A stretch of DNA of 64,000 nt from Mytilus galloprovincialis (Eukaryota > Mollusca > Bivalvia > Mytilida > Mytilidae), in the NCBI RefSeq assembly GCF_965363235.1, contig NC_134843.1, forward strand, positions 85,779,795 to 85,843,794. The letters run 5' to 3'. The notes beneath the pieces were generated by a model. The model ran no database searches, had not been told where the DNA came from, and was given only the letters and a program-made list of their open reading frames with translations. Shown here one piece after another: positions 14,580 through 27,206 of the stretch (positions within the stretch are counted from its first letter, which is position 1; each line of letters opens with the position of its first letter). A program made the translations under genes and the position numbers.

Positions 14580-17199
14580 GGGTCACATGGCAATCATTAG
14601 CAATGTTAACGTTGTTCTCCAGAAGGTCTCTTGTGAATGACGTTTTCAGTGACAACTCTATTATGAACATACATTGTACTCTAGCAATAGGCTAATGTTA
14701 CAGTTTTTATAAGCTATTAATTATCAAGCCAATTAAAACATTCATGTTTTAAGGACAACTGTCTATTGTGGAAGATTTCATAGTGCATGATTTCTATGGC
14801 ATTGAATTATTTTTCCCTATTGGTTGAATTCTCATTTACCTACATCCACATATGACTAATAATATTCAATGAGGAAAAAAAACGTTTCTCAATTTGATTT
14901 TCGGCTGTATCGAAGTAGGATTCTTCTCGATAATGTTTTAATAAATGGGTTTATACTATTTTAATAAAAATACAATGAAGATCACCAAAAATACTGCCAT
15001 AAAACTAAATTCTATCGTAATCGACCACGCCTTTCCCAAACATGAAAATGTATCTGATTTGATGTTTTCTGCTGGTGAAGAATTATTAACAACTCTTTCG
15101 GATTGTCAAAATGTGATGCTTAACATTCGAAGCACAAACAAAATGTCTATATGATCTATTGAATATAGTTATGAATTTATCACATTATTTATCCTAGAGT
15201 CAAATAAATTTCTTATCATTATTCGTCAATTCTCTAGTTTTGTATTCGGAAATCACAAGGACAAGATCCATGATGCATTTTATCTTATTACTTTGGTATA
15301 TCAGTTATATTATATAAATCAAGGTTTTCCGCACCCTTTTTTGATAGGCAGGGTTAACACGTATCTATACAAAGATATATGCTTCTTTTTTCACATTTTG
15401 TGATGTCTGTTTATTTTGTTCACACATTATTGTCAATATAATGGAATTTTATGCGATTGTCATACAAGAAAGAGTTTTAGCTAGCTATAAACCAGGTATA
15501 ATCAACCATTATCTACATAAAAAATGCTTATACAAAGTCAATAATATGACAGTTGTTACCCGTATTTCCCATGTGTTTGAGCTTTGTATTTTGCCATTTG
15601 ATTAGGGACTTTCCGTTTTGCTAAATGCGTTTTTCTAGAATGTATGACCAATGTGATAATATTAACTTTTCTATTGTCAATCCTCAATTACACTGACACA
15701 AACAATTCTCGAATAGAGTTATGTTGAAATGCGACTTTAAGCGACGCTGGATAGTTTTTCGGTCATTTTCAATAGTTTTTGATCGAAACGATGTAATAGA
15801 AAAAGAAAGGATATGGAGTATCAATCCATGACACAAAATCAGTATATGCACAAAACAAAAACACACAAAAACCCAAAGGAACAGCGCTTTTATTGCTATT
15901 CATCCGCTCAAAGTCACAGTTAGATTTTAAAACGTAACTAAACAAATTTTCACCTTACGACCAGTTTAGGACGTCCCACAGCACCAGCAGAACGGAAGTC
16001 TTGGCAAACAAAATTTGGATATACTTTGTAAGATGTAACACCAACTAATCGGGCCCAGTCCGAAAACACAGTACTTGAAAGTTCCTACGAATGAAGGTAA
16101 GTCTTAGTTATCTTAGATATGCCTGTTTTGACTTGTTTGTGCAGTCACTGGATCATTGGATGACAGCGATCTATGATCCGTGAATATCATATCTGTACAT
16201 AGCGTCTGGTTATGATGAAATAAATGTTTCAATCGAAATCTATCTTAACTTAAAATTAAGAAATACGAAAAAGTGTTTTCCATATTCTTTGCCTACGGAG
16301 GGATTGGTCAACACACATTTGAAAGTGGTAAGGTCATAGTGTTGTTGCCGTTATTTAACATTTTTTTCTCTCTTACTCTCCGGATAGTAACAAACGGTTT
16401 GAATACAAACTCAATCAATTTATCTTAAATACCAGTGTTATTTGCATTTATGTTCATGGTTTGGTCAGATCATTAATCAATTCATTAGTCTAATCTGTTT
16501 ACGCTTGTTGGCGCAAGATGGTTTACTATTGGTTAACTATTGCAATGTGAGATTATCAGAAATGAATAATGAAATATTTACCTGGTGTTTTCTTTCATTT
16601 CTGAAAAGGTAATTATCAGGTACCGTCCTATAAGTAGGATACTCTTCACCTTTGAGAAGAACAGATATCACTTCTTAAACATTTTTGGTGTACATATTTT
16701 AAGTTTAAGGTTGTGGTATGAAATTGTTTTGAAAAGTGCTATCTTTTGTTTGTTATTCGGTCTCGGCGTAGAGGTGTTACTCGTTTGCTGTCTGAAATAT
16801 TATCATTTCTCTGGTAACAGAAGTATTTCATCATTTTTCTATTGATAAAAACTAATATATCATATATATTTATTAACTGATCTAGCATTAAAGCCAAACA
16901 CAAAAGAACAATCAAAGATTTGTAAAATCCACTTTTCCTGAGACTTTGTGTCTTAGTGTTAGTTTACTTACACAGTAAATTTCACCAACGATTTACAAAC
17001 GAGTCCTGGTAAGGGTAAAACGTCATAGTGGGTGACACACATATTGTCAAATCTTTTAATCTCTTAAAGACTTGACTATCTTGCGTAAAATAAGTGGGAT
17101 AATGTTTACAAGATTTGTTAATGATGCTCTAAGACAAAAGCCTCGTCCGTGGTTGTATGTGGATACAAAAAACTTTTTATGTGTAACTGCATCAGGGTA
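14580..17199. other. Intergenic stretch between peptide genes A and C
   Basis: 14640-15100 resembles 23280-23700 upstream of gene C ('caagccaattaaaacattc', 'acaatgaag..aaacatactgcc'). This is the promoter-flanking part of the duplicated unit. An interspersed repeat lies at 15433-15635. The open frame at 14945-15154 is not preserved in the 23.6-kb copy, so I do not call it a gene. Nothing else is recognised. Confidence 0.55.
15433..15635 (+). repeat. Interspersed repeat, family of 2745-3010
   Basis: Shares 'taatggaattt.atgcga.tgtca', 'gagttttagctag.tataa' and 'tttgccatttgattagggact' with 2745-3010 and, reversed, with 1485-1655 and 35065-35245. Confidence 0.6.
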
Positions 17200-17549
17200 A
17201 TTAGACACTATTCGTGTTTCATCCAAATTCGTTGCCTTTTCAGAAAAATAAAGAGATGAAATCATTATTTTTTATTTCTATGTAAAGTAGACGTAGCAGC
17301 AGAATATTTTCTGAAATCAGATATAAAAAGACTACATCAATTACTGTTTTTTTATAATTTATTTAGAAATCAATATGTCCAAATGCTCAAACATGAAAAA
17401 ACATTCAGAAAAAGAGAAAGCTATCTTATGAAATAAAAACAAATATATCCTTCTATATTGCAGCAATCTTTACACAAAATCTATAAGTCAGATGTATCAC
17501 ACTAGACAATCAAAAATATATACAAAGAATACATAAATAAATGTTAGTT

Positions 17550-18713
17550 TTATCGTTTTCCATTCAGTCTAACATGGTAGCCTCGGGATCTCAGAAGTTG
17601 AAGCAAGTATTGCCGGGATATTCTGTGCTGCGGGCGACTCCATTTCTTCTGTGGGAGAACCAGATCACTTGGTATTGACATTTCAGGTTTGCTATCAATT
17701 TCTGATCGTATCAGGGACAAGAGAAGCTCTAGATCAGGATTGTTAGTCCTAAGCTGTACACTGTCAGCTTGTTCTTTACTGGTTACCACAAGACTCATGT
17801 GCAACCTGTGAAAATAATTTAATCATTAATAACATCAAACAAAATGCATTAAGGAAGAAATAAACATAGGAAATTGGATATAGGATGCTTATTTGGTTAC
17901 ATATACTCCATCTATTTCTTACCACTTCTGTTGATTTATACAAACCCAAGGTTCTTTAAAAAAAAAACTCATTAATTGTCACTTTTGATTTCTTTTAACT
18001 GCGATAACTAGATTTGATGTATCTTCAACCATGTACGTGAATAGTTATGATTGCAAAAAACAACAGACGCCGATTCTTTAGTATATAGCAAAGTGTTCTC
18101 GACCAATGAAATGGTAGGATTTGATGCTTCTTAGTTGTGTTAGATAAATGTTCTTAGTAATGGATTATCCCTTTGTTTTGGTCTATTTGCGGTTCAACAC
18201 AAACAATGTCTATACATGAGGTTACAACTGCCCCAAAGCGCATTTACCAGCTTGAAAGGATTCATGATTGAAACTGAGTAATACAAATTTAATTATGAAA
18301 AAATTGATTAAATAAATAAAAAAAAAGAATATTTTGAAATCACTTCAAATTACTAATTCAGTTATACCAAAAAAGAGTTTTCAAATTAAATATAACATTT
18401 AGACATGTTAGAACTATTTAGCGGTGCTTACCAAAACTTATATATAGATATTTCTGTTTTTCATCTGCAAGTTGTATGTTTTACCGAAGCTTTTACAATA
18501 TTGAAAAGTTTAAATTGTAAATATTAAAAAGAAGATGAGTATTTAATAATTTGATAATAATTATTGTAACCATATAATCAGATCCTTTATTTGGTTTCAA
18601 ATATTGGTGTAGTATTCTAGGTATCTGACACTATATAAATGATAATAATAGGTAATAATACTTACAGGACAATAACAAGAACTGGATATAACATTATCTT
18701 AGTCTGCATTATT
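17550..18713 (-). CDS. Secreted basic peptide precursor, paralogue C (complete, amidation-type C-terminus)
   Basis: Exons 18713-18666 (ATG at 18709) and 17805-17550, with GTAAGT donor, ttcacag acceptor and phase-2 junction; 99 residues. The N-terminus MQTKIMLYPVLVIVLLHMSL is a signal peptide with likely cleavage after VVTS. Next come an acidic spacer (NPDLELLLSLIRSEID), a KK dibasic site (LPQKKWSRPQHR) and the conserved core ISRQYLLQLLRSRGYHVRL. The protein ends NGKR, the classic Gly-Lys-Arg signal for prohormone convertase cleavage and C-terminal amidation. No cysteines. It may be a neuropeptide or peptide hormone, or a linear cationic antimicrobial peptide. I recognise no named family. This is the most intact member. 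Confidence 0.8.
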
Positions 18714-18779
18714 CTGAAAGGAAAATTACTTTTTAGTATAGATTTCTATATCATTTGTAATTCGACTTAACATCGGCCC

Positions 18780-18960
18780 AACAATGTTAGATCTGTTAAT
18801 TTCCGAGAGTCAATTTATTGTTCTTCCCTTGCTGGGATTCAAACTTAGGCTAGTGAGATATCGTGGCACCAAATCGTCTTGCACTATGCCCGATGCGCTA
18901 GACCACTCAACCACCTAGACTCTACAAAAATAAAGTTTTCCGTGGCCGGGTGTTACCTTT
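18780..18960 (-). repeat. tRNA-derived SINE, copy 1
   Basis: On the minus strand it contains a B-box-like GTTTGAATCCCAGC and an A-box-like TGGTCTAGCGCATCGGG at tRNA spacing, followed by a shared body ('aacaatgttaga' on the plus strand). A second copy at 19195-19385 shares the whole unit, so this is a polymerase III-type SINE, not a functional tRNA. Confidence 0.7.
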
Positions 18961-19194
18961 CCTCGTCAGTTTTTTATGAAGCGTCGTAACATAGCTCATG
19001 ATATATGAGGCATAAAGATATAATTATACAGATCAGTTGATTTATCTATCTTAAACGACCTTACAAATTAATGCAGGAATAATTATATCATTAGTACATC
19101 TGACCCAGTGACATCTCTGCGACAGATTATATCAATCGGATCACCAGCCGTGACGGTGATACAAGGTTCAAAATACATTCTGTATATATAGTTC

Positions 19195-19385
19195 GTCTAC
19201 ACATCAGACCAACAATGTTAGATTAGTAAATTTTCGAAAGCAAATTTGTTTGTTCTCCTCTCGCCGGGATTCAAACTCATGCTACTGAGATATCTTGCCA
19301 CCAAATCACCTTGTTCTATGCTCGACGCGCTAGACCACTCGACCACATAATAGATCTTTCGGGTGCCGGATGTTATCTTTCCTTG
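19195..19385 (-). repeat. tRNA-derived SINE, copy 2
   Basis: Same orientation as the copy at 18780-18960. It has the GTTTGAATCCCGGCGAG and TGGTCTAGCGCGTCGAG boxes and an 'accaacaatgttagat' tail. About 230 bp separates the two. Confidence 0.7.
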
Positions 19386-19727
19386 TCTCTATATTATATA
19401 AATATATAAATTTAGTATTATCGGTGTTTTGGTGCCTTAAATAAATTGTCCGGAAGGTTTTCTGTTTACCTGTCAACTACACTTTTGTACTGGCATAAAA
19501 TACCATAAAATATAATAAAATATAATTGCGGTCATTTTCTTGAAATCTATTGTTCATCAAAGGATGAATAGTTAGAAAAACTTTCATCTTATTTTTAGTT
19601 TGGTGCATATGGCCCCAGTCCGATTTTTTTTTGATTTGAGTTCTCAATGCTCTACAACATTTTTAGTGTGTATTCACGAAGTGTTAGTTTTCATATGTTC
19701 TTTTTGATTTTGATTGTTTTTATTTAA

Positions 19728-20317
19728 GGTGGTATGGGAGTCTAAAACAAAAATGATAGAATTTGTTTATACTTTGCCAAAACGTAGTATCTATTGATAT
19801 ATGTCGTAAAATATAATAAAAATGATAGGTCACCGCGCATTTTCTCAAGCTACAGGACGTGACAAAATGACACATTTTGTATGGATTATACAGGAAAAAA
19901 CACCATTTTGTGATTAGAAACTAAACAAAATGATAGAATTGTTAAATACTGAAGGAAAAGATAGCTTTTAGACAATGCTTTGAGAATATCAAAAGAAAAG
20001 ATAGGGTCACCGTACGTTTTTTCCGGCTAAAATACAAAATAGGAAAATTCCATGTAGAATCCTTCAGAAATGCACTGTTTAAGAGTTACCTCCCCTTAAA
20101 ATGCCAATTTAATTTTTTTTTAAACAACCAAAAATAATCAACATTTGCAAAAATATTAATATTTATAAGTTAAATTCTTATATATTGGTTCTTTTAAATG
20201 AAAATTCACATTAAATATCTGCATTCCTGCATCAAATTTTGCTAACTTGATAGAAAATCTGGACCTTTGGTTCTCTGTTTTTTACAATCCAAGATGGAGG
20301 AAGACACCCATACCACC
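19728..20317. mobile_element. 590-bp MITE with TTAA target duplication
   Basis: Termini GGTGGTATGGGAGTC and GACACCCATACCACC are inverted with one mismatch. TTAA flanks both sides (19724-19727, 20318-20321). The TTAA duplication points to piggyBac- or Kolobok-type mobilisation. No coding sequence. Lies in the putative intron 1 of peptide gene C. Confidence 0.85.
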
Positions 20318-21238
20318 TTAAGTTTCCACGTTTATTTGTTTAACATTCATTTCGGTATATTTTGTTCATTACTGATATATTTGGTTGCATCTATGAAATT
20401 CTTAAATGACCCACCATTTGTATAAAACTTTCCTCGCTTTCTAACTGATTTCAATTTTATAAATTACAATTTCTAAATTCTCTATTGATACATTTAGAAA
20501 TAAGTAAGAAACTCCCTCACAGAAAAATAAACTTAGATGGATTTGTCTATTTTGTTATGTCTCCTTTTGTTATTCAGGTCCTCGAGTATTCAAATACTGA
20601 TACACTCTAGGTGTTCAACTATTTGGAAATGAGACTTCCTATTGAAGTTTAATCCAGAAAGCGCTTTGGACGTACTCAATTAATAAAGCATATTTGCATC
20701 GTGTCCATGGTCTTATATACATAATTGGTTTTCGTTTATTGTTGAAGTAAAAATCAGTATTTTGGTTTTCTCTTGAATAAATTCACATTTTGTGAATATT
20801 GGCCATTTTTTTGGTTATCTTTCTTCACAGTATATAGTTTTCTCATTTCGAATGCCGTCCGATAACTTATTACTATTCACCAGTTTTACATTTTTAAAAG
20901 AATATTATACTAGTAATCAATGGCAATCATACCACATCTCATTTATTTTTATATAATGCAAAAATATATAGTATAGTAAACTTAAATACAACTTACGTAC
21001 GTTGTCCGAAAATATAACATTTAATTCATACGACCTTTAAGAACAGCAACAAAACGAGACAAACCAATTTATTTCCCTCATAAGTCACGAGTACCATATC
21101 AATGATATCCCCTGAATTATACTCGTTTGATTAATTTTAGATCGCTGATTTCAAGTGACAATATTTAGACATGTAGTCATCTAGATATAAGAAATGTTAA
21201 AGATCTTTGAATTTCACAAAAGGTCAATACTGGCATAC

Positions 21239-23141
21239 TCTAAATGAAAATATATAATGAAGGCAAACTCTAAATGAAAATACACAATGAAGGCAAACTC
21301 TAATGAAAATACACAATGAAGGCAAACTCTAATGAAAATACACAATGAAGGCAAACTCTAATGAAAATACAAACTCTAATGAAAATACAAAATGAAGGCA
21401 AACTCTAATGAAAATACAAAATGAAGGCAAACTCTGAATGAAAATACACAATGAAGGCAAACTCTAATGAAAATACAAAATGAAGGCAAACTCTAATGAA
21501 AATACACAATGAAGGCAAACTCTAATGAAAATACACAATGAAGGCAAACTCTAATGAAAATACACAATGAAGGCAAACTCTAATGAAAATACAAAATGAA
21601 GGCAAACTCTAATGAAAATACAAAATGAAGGCAAACTCTAATGAAAATACAAAATGAAGGCAAACTCTAAATGAAAATACACAATGAAGGCAAACTCTAA
21701 TGAAAATACACAATGAAGGCAAACTCTAATGAAAATACACAATGAAAGCAAACTCTAAATGAAAATGCAAAATGAAGGCAAACTCTAATGAAAATACACA
21801 ATGAAGGCAAACTCTAATGGAAATACACAATGAAGGCAAACTCTAATGGAAATACACAATGAAGGCAAACTCTAATGAAAATGCAAAATGAAGGCAAACT
21901 CTAATGAAAATACACAATGAAGGCAAACTCTAATGAAAATACACAATGAAAGCAAACTCTAATGGAAATACACAATGATGGCAAACTCTAATGAAAATAC
22001 ACAATGAAGGCAAACTCTAATGAAAATACACAATGAAGGCAAACTCTAATGAAAATACAAAATGAAGGCAAACTCTAATGAAAATACAAAATGAAGGCAA
22101 ACTCTAATGAAAATACAAAATGAAGGCAAACTCTAAATGAAAATACACAATGAAGGCAAACTCTAATGAAAATACACAATGAAGGCAAACTCTAATGAAA
22201 ATACACAATGAAAGCAAACTCTAAATGAAAATGCAAAATGAAGGCAAACTCTAATGAAAATACAAAATGAAGGCAAACTCTAATGAAAATACAAAATGAA
22301 GGCAAACTCTAAATGAAAATACACAATGAAGGCAAACTCTAATGAAAATACACAATGAAGGCAAACTCTAATGAAAATACACAATGAAAGCAAACTCTAA
22401 ATGAAAATGCAAAATGAAGGCAAACTCTAATGAAAATACACAATGAAGGCAAACTCTAATGGAAATACACAATGAAGGCAAACTCTAATGGAAATACACA
22501 ATGAAGGCAAACTCTAATGAAAATGCAAAATGAAGGCAAACTCTAATGAAAATACACAATGAAGGCAAACTCTAATGAAAATACACAATGAAAGCAAACT
22601 CTAATGGAAATACACAATGATGGCAAACTCTAATGAAAATACACAATGAAGGCAAACTCTAATGAAAATACACAATGAAGGCAAACTCTAATGAAAATAC
22701 AAAATGAAGGCAAACTCTAATGAAAATACAAAATGAAGGCAAACTCTAATGAAAATACAAAATGAAGGCAAACTCTAAATGAAAATACACAATGAAGGCA
22801 AACTCTAATGAAAATACACAATGAAGGCAAACTCTAATGAAAATACACAATGAAAGCAAACTCTAAATGAAAATGCAAAATGAAGGCAAACTCTAATGAA
22901 AATACACAATGAAGGCAAACTCTAATGGAAATACACAATGAAGGCAAACTCTAATGGAAATACACAATGAAGGCAAACTCTAATGAAAATGCAAAATGAA
23001 GGCAAACTCTAATGAAAATACACAATGAAGGCAAACTCTAATGAAAATACACAATGAAAGCAAACTCTAATGGAAATACACAATGAAGGCAAACTCTAAT
23101 GAAAATACACAATGAAGGCAAACTCTAATGAAAATACACAA
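21239..23141. repeat. 29-bp minisatellite, about 65 units, with higher-order structure
   Basis: The basic unit is GAAAATACACAATGAAGGCA followed by AACTCTAAT. Variants include ACAAAATG for ACACAATG, GAAAGC for GAAGGC, TGGAAAT for TGAAAAT and an extra A (CTAAATG). The rare GAAAGC + ATGCAAAATG pair recurs near 21745, 22207, 22388 and 22853, which shows multi-unit blocks were copied together. It ends 38 bp from the putative first splice donor of peptide gene C. Confidence 0.97.
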
Positions 23142-23179
23142 TTAAAAAAACAAATGAATGAGTTTTTTAATAAACATAC

Positions 23180-23237
23180 CTTTTTGCAGGTTCCTACTGT
23201 ATCAAATGACAGATGTCAAAACGTACCGGGTTTTATA
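23180..23237 (-). promoter_or_regulatory. Putative TATA promoter and 5' UTR exon of peptide gene C
   Basis: Minus strand: CCTATAAAACCCGG (TATA at 23237-23231), then about 50 bp to AAAAAG|GTATGT (last exon base 23180). It matches the arrangement at 14579-14524. The putative first intron would run from 23179 to 18714 and holds the minisatellite, two SINEs and a MITE. Confidence 0.5.
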
Positions 23238-25906
23238 GGGTTACATGTCATTCATTATCAATCTTCTGAAAGATTCTAGTAAATGACGTTTTCTGTGAGC
23301 TGATTACATTGTCCGATTTTTCTCACCTCACAATTCAATTATGATCATAACATGAACTCTAACAATACGCTTTTGTTGCAGTATTTATAAGCCAATTATT
23401 TTCAAGCCAATTAAAACATTCGTGTTGTACTGTTGCCTGTATGGACCACTATGTTTGTGAAGACTCCATATGTGTTTATACTATTTATGTTCTTTGGGTA
23501 CTTATTTATTGATCTTTTCGCCTCAGTCATATGTTGTAAAAAAAGCAAATACACGTTTAATTCTCGATTTGAGTTTCGACTTTAATCAATTAAGAATTAT
23601 TCTTGTTATTGGTTAAATAAATGGGTCTTTAATTTTTTTTTTAACAAAATACAATGAAGTTGGGCAAACATACTGCCGTGAAACTAGATTCTATGGAAAC
23701 CGGACAAGTCTTTTCCTAACAATAACAGTTTGTTCATTGGATTTTATTTGCTTGTATTGTATTTACTCCTCGGGATAGTTAAAACATTCAATAAAGTTGG
23801 GCAAACACACTGTGATGAACTAAATTCATTTGAAACAGGTAAATTCCCCCCCCCCCCCCCTTCCAACAAAATACAATTACTTGACCCGACTTTTTGATTA
23901 ATATTGTATTAATTCCTCAGTATTTAATTGTCTAGATTTGAGGGCTATTATACGATACATAAACAAAATGCATATATGCTCTTTTGATTTTGTCATATTA
24001 TTCATCATATAGTCAAATTTCTTAACATAATTGTCTATATTTTTAACTACGGATTTTTAAATTTAAGGAACACGGTCTGCCTGAAAAATAAATAATATAA
24101 TCATACTTTTTGTTCAAATTCCTTATTAAGATTTCAAAATAAACAAATCCATACTGACATATTGCAAGTAGGCATTTAAAACAATCCAGTCAAACTTTTG
24201 TTCACCTTCCATGTCCGCTTACTTTCTATATAAAATCTTTAATTATAGGTAAAATCCTACTACATTCCTACTAGTTTCTTGGTGGAATACTACTACATAT
24301 TTTGTACGGGTAGGCTCTACATATATATTAATGTTCTTACAGTTTTGCATATCTTATATTTTCCTTATAGTGCCATCTAAACACCCAAAATCCAAATGCC
24401 ATCTAAACACACACAATCCTTAAGTAATTGATGTTTTATATATAAGAAAGTAAAGAAGATGTGAAACATTTATCAATGAAACAACAACACAAACATATAA
24501 CTAGATCAGCAATGTCATTAAAATGTCTTGTTTACTGTTGTTCTTTAAGGAATTAAAAAAGAGAAACTTGAGATATATTTTAAAGACGAAAACAACCCTG
24601 ATAATATAATAATATAAAACAAAAAAATCGTCAAAACCACTGTACATTACACAAAACACAACATAGCAAAACCAAAGACCAATCGGCACGAACTGCAACA
24701 AAAGACCAAGGTGATCACAGATGCTCAAGAAAAGTGGACAGATAGCGCTCCTCATGTGACAACCATTGAAGTGTTGACTTGCATATTGACGTTTTCGATT
24801 CGAAAAAAAAAGCTGCAAGATAATAACAAAATTTTAAAGTTAATAAGTTATTCTGTAATTCCTATAATTGTACAAGTTTGTTGCAAACTATATTAATTTT
24901 GTCAGGTGTCTCGAGTATCGCCATGTAATCAAAGAATTTGTAGTGAATGAAGAGGTTTCTATTATATTCAGGCCCAATATTACCTCCAATCGGTTGACCG
25001 CTTAGTATATACCATACACACCTTTCTATTATTGAAGACAAGGATATTTCTAAAAACGTATAATGTATGACACTTAAACGTTAATTGGCAAACTGGATAC
25101 ATTAACTAAATAGGAACATGATAATGGGAAATAATATAGAAATGCGTTATACTAGAGCGACACACCGAGCTATGTTTTGCCGTATTAGTTCGCAAGGTAA
25201 CAGTTCTCAGGAAGACATGTTACCCTACCCTGAAACATCATTCTTACTCAGAGCAGACAAGCCTTCGAAATTACTCATAACTGCATGCTTGATTAACCGA
25301 GAAAATACAAATTTTCAAGTCTAAAGTTTGATCATGCCGCGTTTCAAACCCAAAATCGAATATAGTTCAACTTTCTTTTTATTTTACTTTTATTATGTTT
25401 TTCATAGACAGTTGAACCTATTATAAAACCACAGACGACTATACTGATTAATAGAAGCATCACATCTGTAGTAATATGGATTTAAAAAAAAGTAATAGCA
25501 ATTATATATTTTATAATATTACTACTTCAAATACTCAAAACAAGATTTTTGTATTTATACCTGGTTTATAATCTTCTTGAAGTATACAGTGAGTTACAAC
25601 ATATTTACTAAAAACAATGACTGCCTAATTGATATATGATTTTGTATTTTTTACGTTGTGTGATCAGGAATATAGAGAAGGCTTACTATCATGATTTAAT
25701 TTTTTTCTGTAAAGGATACATATATGTGTTCATACATTTTGTTAACAGATAAAAAAAACAAGATGTGAATATACAGAATAAATGAAAGTGAGCTTGTTCT
25801 TTTGACGTAAACGGAAAACAAAAAGAAATTAGTCAATCTTATCGATAAATTTTAATGGTAAAACATATTACAATTACATGATATACACGTCTATTTCTAG
25901 ACGATA
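23238..25906. other. Intergenic stretch between peptide genes C and D
   Basis: Includes promoter-flanking sequence duplicated from the 14.6-15.1 kb region, a poly-C run (about 23848-23860) and a reverse-strand fragment of the 'cacgacgggtgccacatg' family at about 24640-24775. Short open frames on both strands have no support. Confidence 0.5.
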
Positions 25907-27206
25907 TTATGACCAAAGTAACAACTGTAAATGGTTGCGTTTCCATGTTAATCTGACATGGATGCCTAAGGATTTTAGAAGTCTGAGAAAGAATGGCCGG
26001 GATATCATCCTTCGTGATGAGTTCCTCTTTGTTCTTGTTGGTGGTGCATATTCGTCCCAGGATACATGCCTATCTGGGTCTGTGTATGGTTGTGATATTT
26101 TTCGTCGCGGTAAGCCCCAGCTCGTTTTTGTTAGTGGTTCATCTTCGTCCCTGGATATGTACCTTTTAGTGTTTTTGAATGGATACAACAAAATATCGTC
26201 TGCAGGATAGTTCATCATAAACTGTGAATTGTGTGTAGGTTCTGTGCTGGTCACTGCAGGCATATTGCTCAACCTGTGAAAATAACTGAATTATTGATAC
26301 ATTTATGTCGGTATATTTAAATAACTTCTTTCTTACATTTATAACAGATTTGTTTTTTGAATTTGAAATTTTACTATGGCAATGTTTCAGTTAGCTTATC
26401 ATTATCACTTCAACAAAATTGAATGGATTTAAAATATCCTTGCTATAAAAAAACACCAAATCAATAAAAGTGTGTTCGAATGGGGTCATTACAACCGATG
26501 CTTATTTAGGCTAATGCGAAGACAACTTTATTTTTTATAGGTGACCTTTTACAAGAAATTCATTATCAAATGAACCGATAAATCTCGGGTCTCTTGATGC
26601 AAGCGCTTTGAGATGCAAATGCAGTTTAAGTTATAATCATAACCTAAATCATGCCCAAAAAGGACTTTAAAATAACAATTGAAATACTGGTCAATACAAA
26701 TCAAGAAGGTTTTATGATTATTTGACAGATGAATTTACGTTGCATTATTGGACAATACAAATAGATACATGCATAGATACTGCATACTGATTTTTCAAAC
26801 CTTAATTCCCACAATGACGTGTATTGACGGATTAACCCCATCATGTTGATAATCACAAAGATAAGATAATAGTATGCAACTTAATCAAAGCAACTCTTTG
26901 AAATAAACATACATTATATGAAAGCAATCATAGCTGTTCGTTTCATTGACACTTTCATTTTATATGTGTGATAAATAAACCATGATGGTATTTGATATTT
27001 CTAGTTTACAAAGACGAGCAAATAACACTTTTGCAAATGAAATGTTTAACTGTTTAATGAGGACCACCTTTTCGATTGGAAGATGTGTTTTTAATTTCTA
27101 TTTGACGTCTACTTTTTACTCATATTATTATCACTTATATTGTTAAATAAAAACTTACAATTCAATGATCAGAATAAGGGGTGGTATCGTCATTAACATC
27201 ATTGAC
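25907..27206 (-). CDS. Secreted basic peptide precursor, paralogue D, with internally repeated unit
   Basis: Exons 27206-27159 (ATG at 27202) and 26273-25907, with GTAAGT donor, ttcacag acceptor and the same phase-2 junction as A-C; 136 residues. N-terminus MMLMTIPPLILIIELLSNM is hydrophobic, with likely cleavage after PAVTS. Two related units follow: residues 52-78 (RYISRDEDEPLTK..RRKISQPY) and 83-110 (RHVSWDEYAPPTR..RRMISRPFF). The tail LRLLKSLGIHVRLTWKR matches the LLQLLRSRGYHVRL core of A-C. KR and RR pairs bracket the units, as expected of a multi-peptide precursor. It is the most diverged member but keeps exon structure and core. Function unknown. Confidence 0.72.

Noticed and set aside
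14945-15154. 69-codon frame MGLYYFNKNTMKITKNTA.. as a gene
   Set aside because: The related sequence at 23620-23720 does not keep the frame, and there are no splice or signal features.
17550-18713. Naming the peptides as a known mussel antimicrobial family (e.g. myticalin)
   Set aside because: They share only being linear and cationic. I see no sequence match I can vouch for, and the acidic spacer lies before, not after, the basic segment.
18780-19385. Functional tRNA genes
   Set aside because: A and B boxes are present but acceptor and anticodon stems do not form well. Two diverged copies with shared non-tRNA tails indicate SINEs.
21239-23141. CRISPR-like array
   Set aside because: Units are contiguous 29-mers without distinct spacers in animal DNA; it is a minisatellite.
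24501-24818. 105-codon minus-strand frame
   Set aside because: It covers a fragment of the CACGACGGGTGCCACATG repeat family and is T-rich, with no support as a gene.
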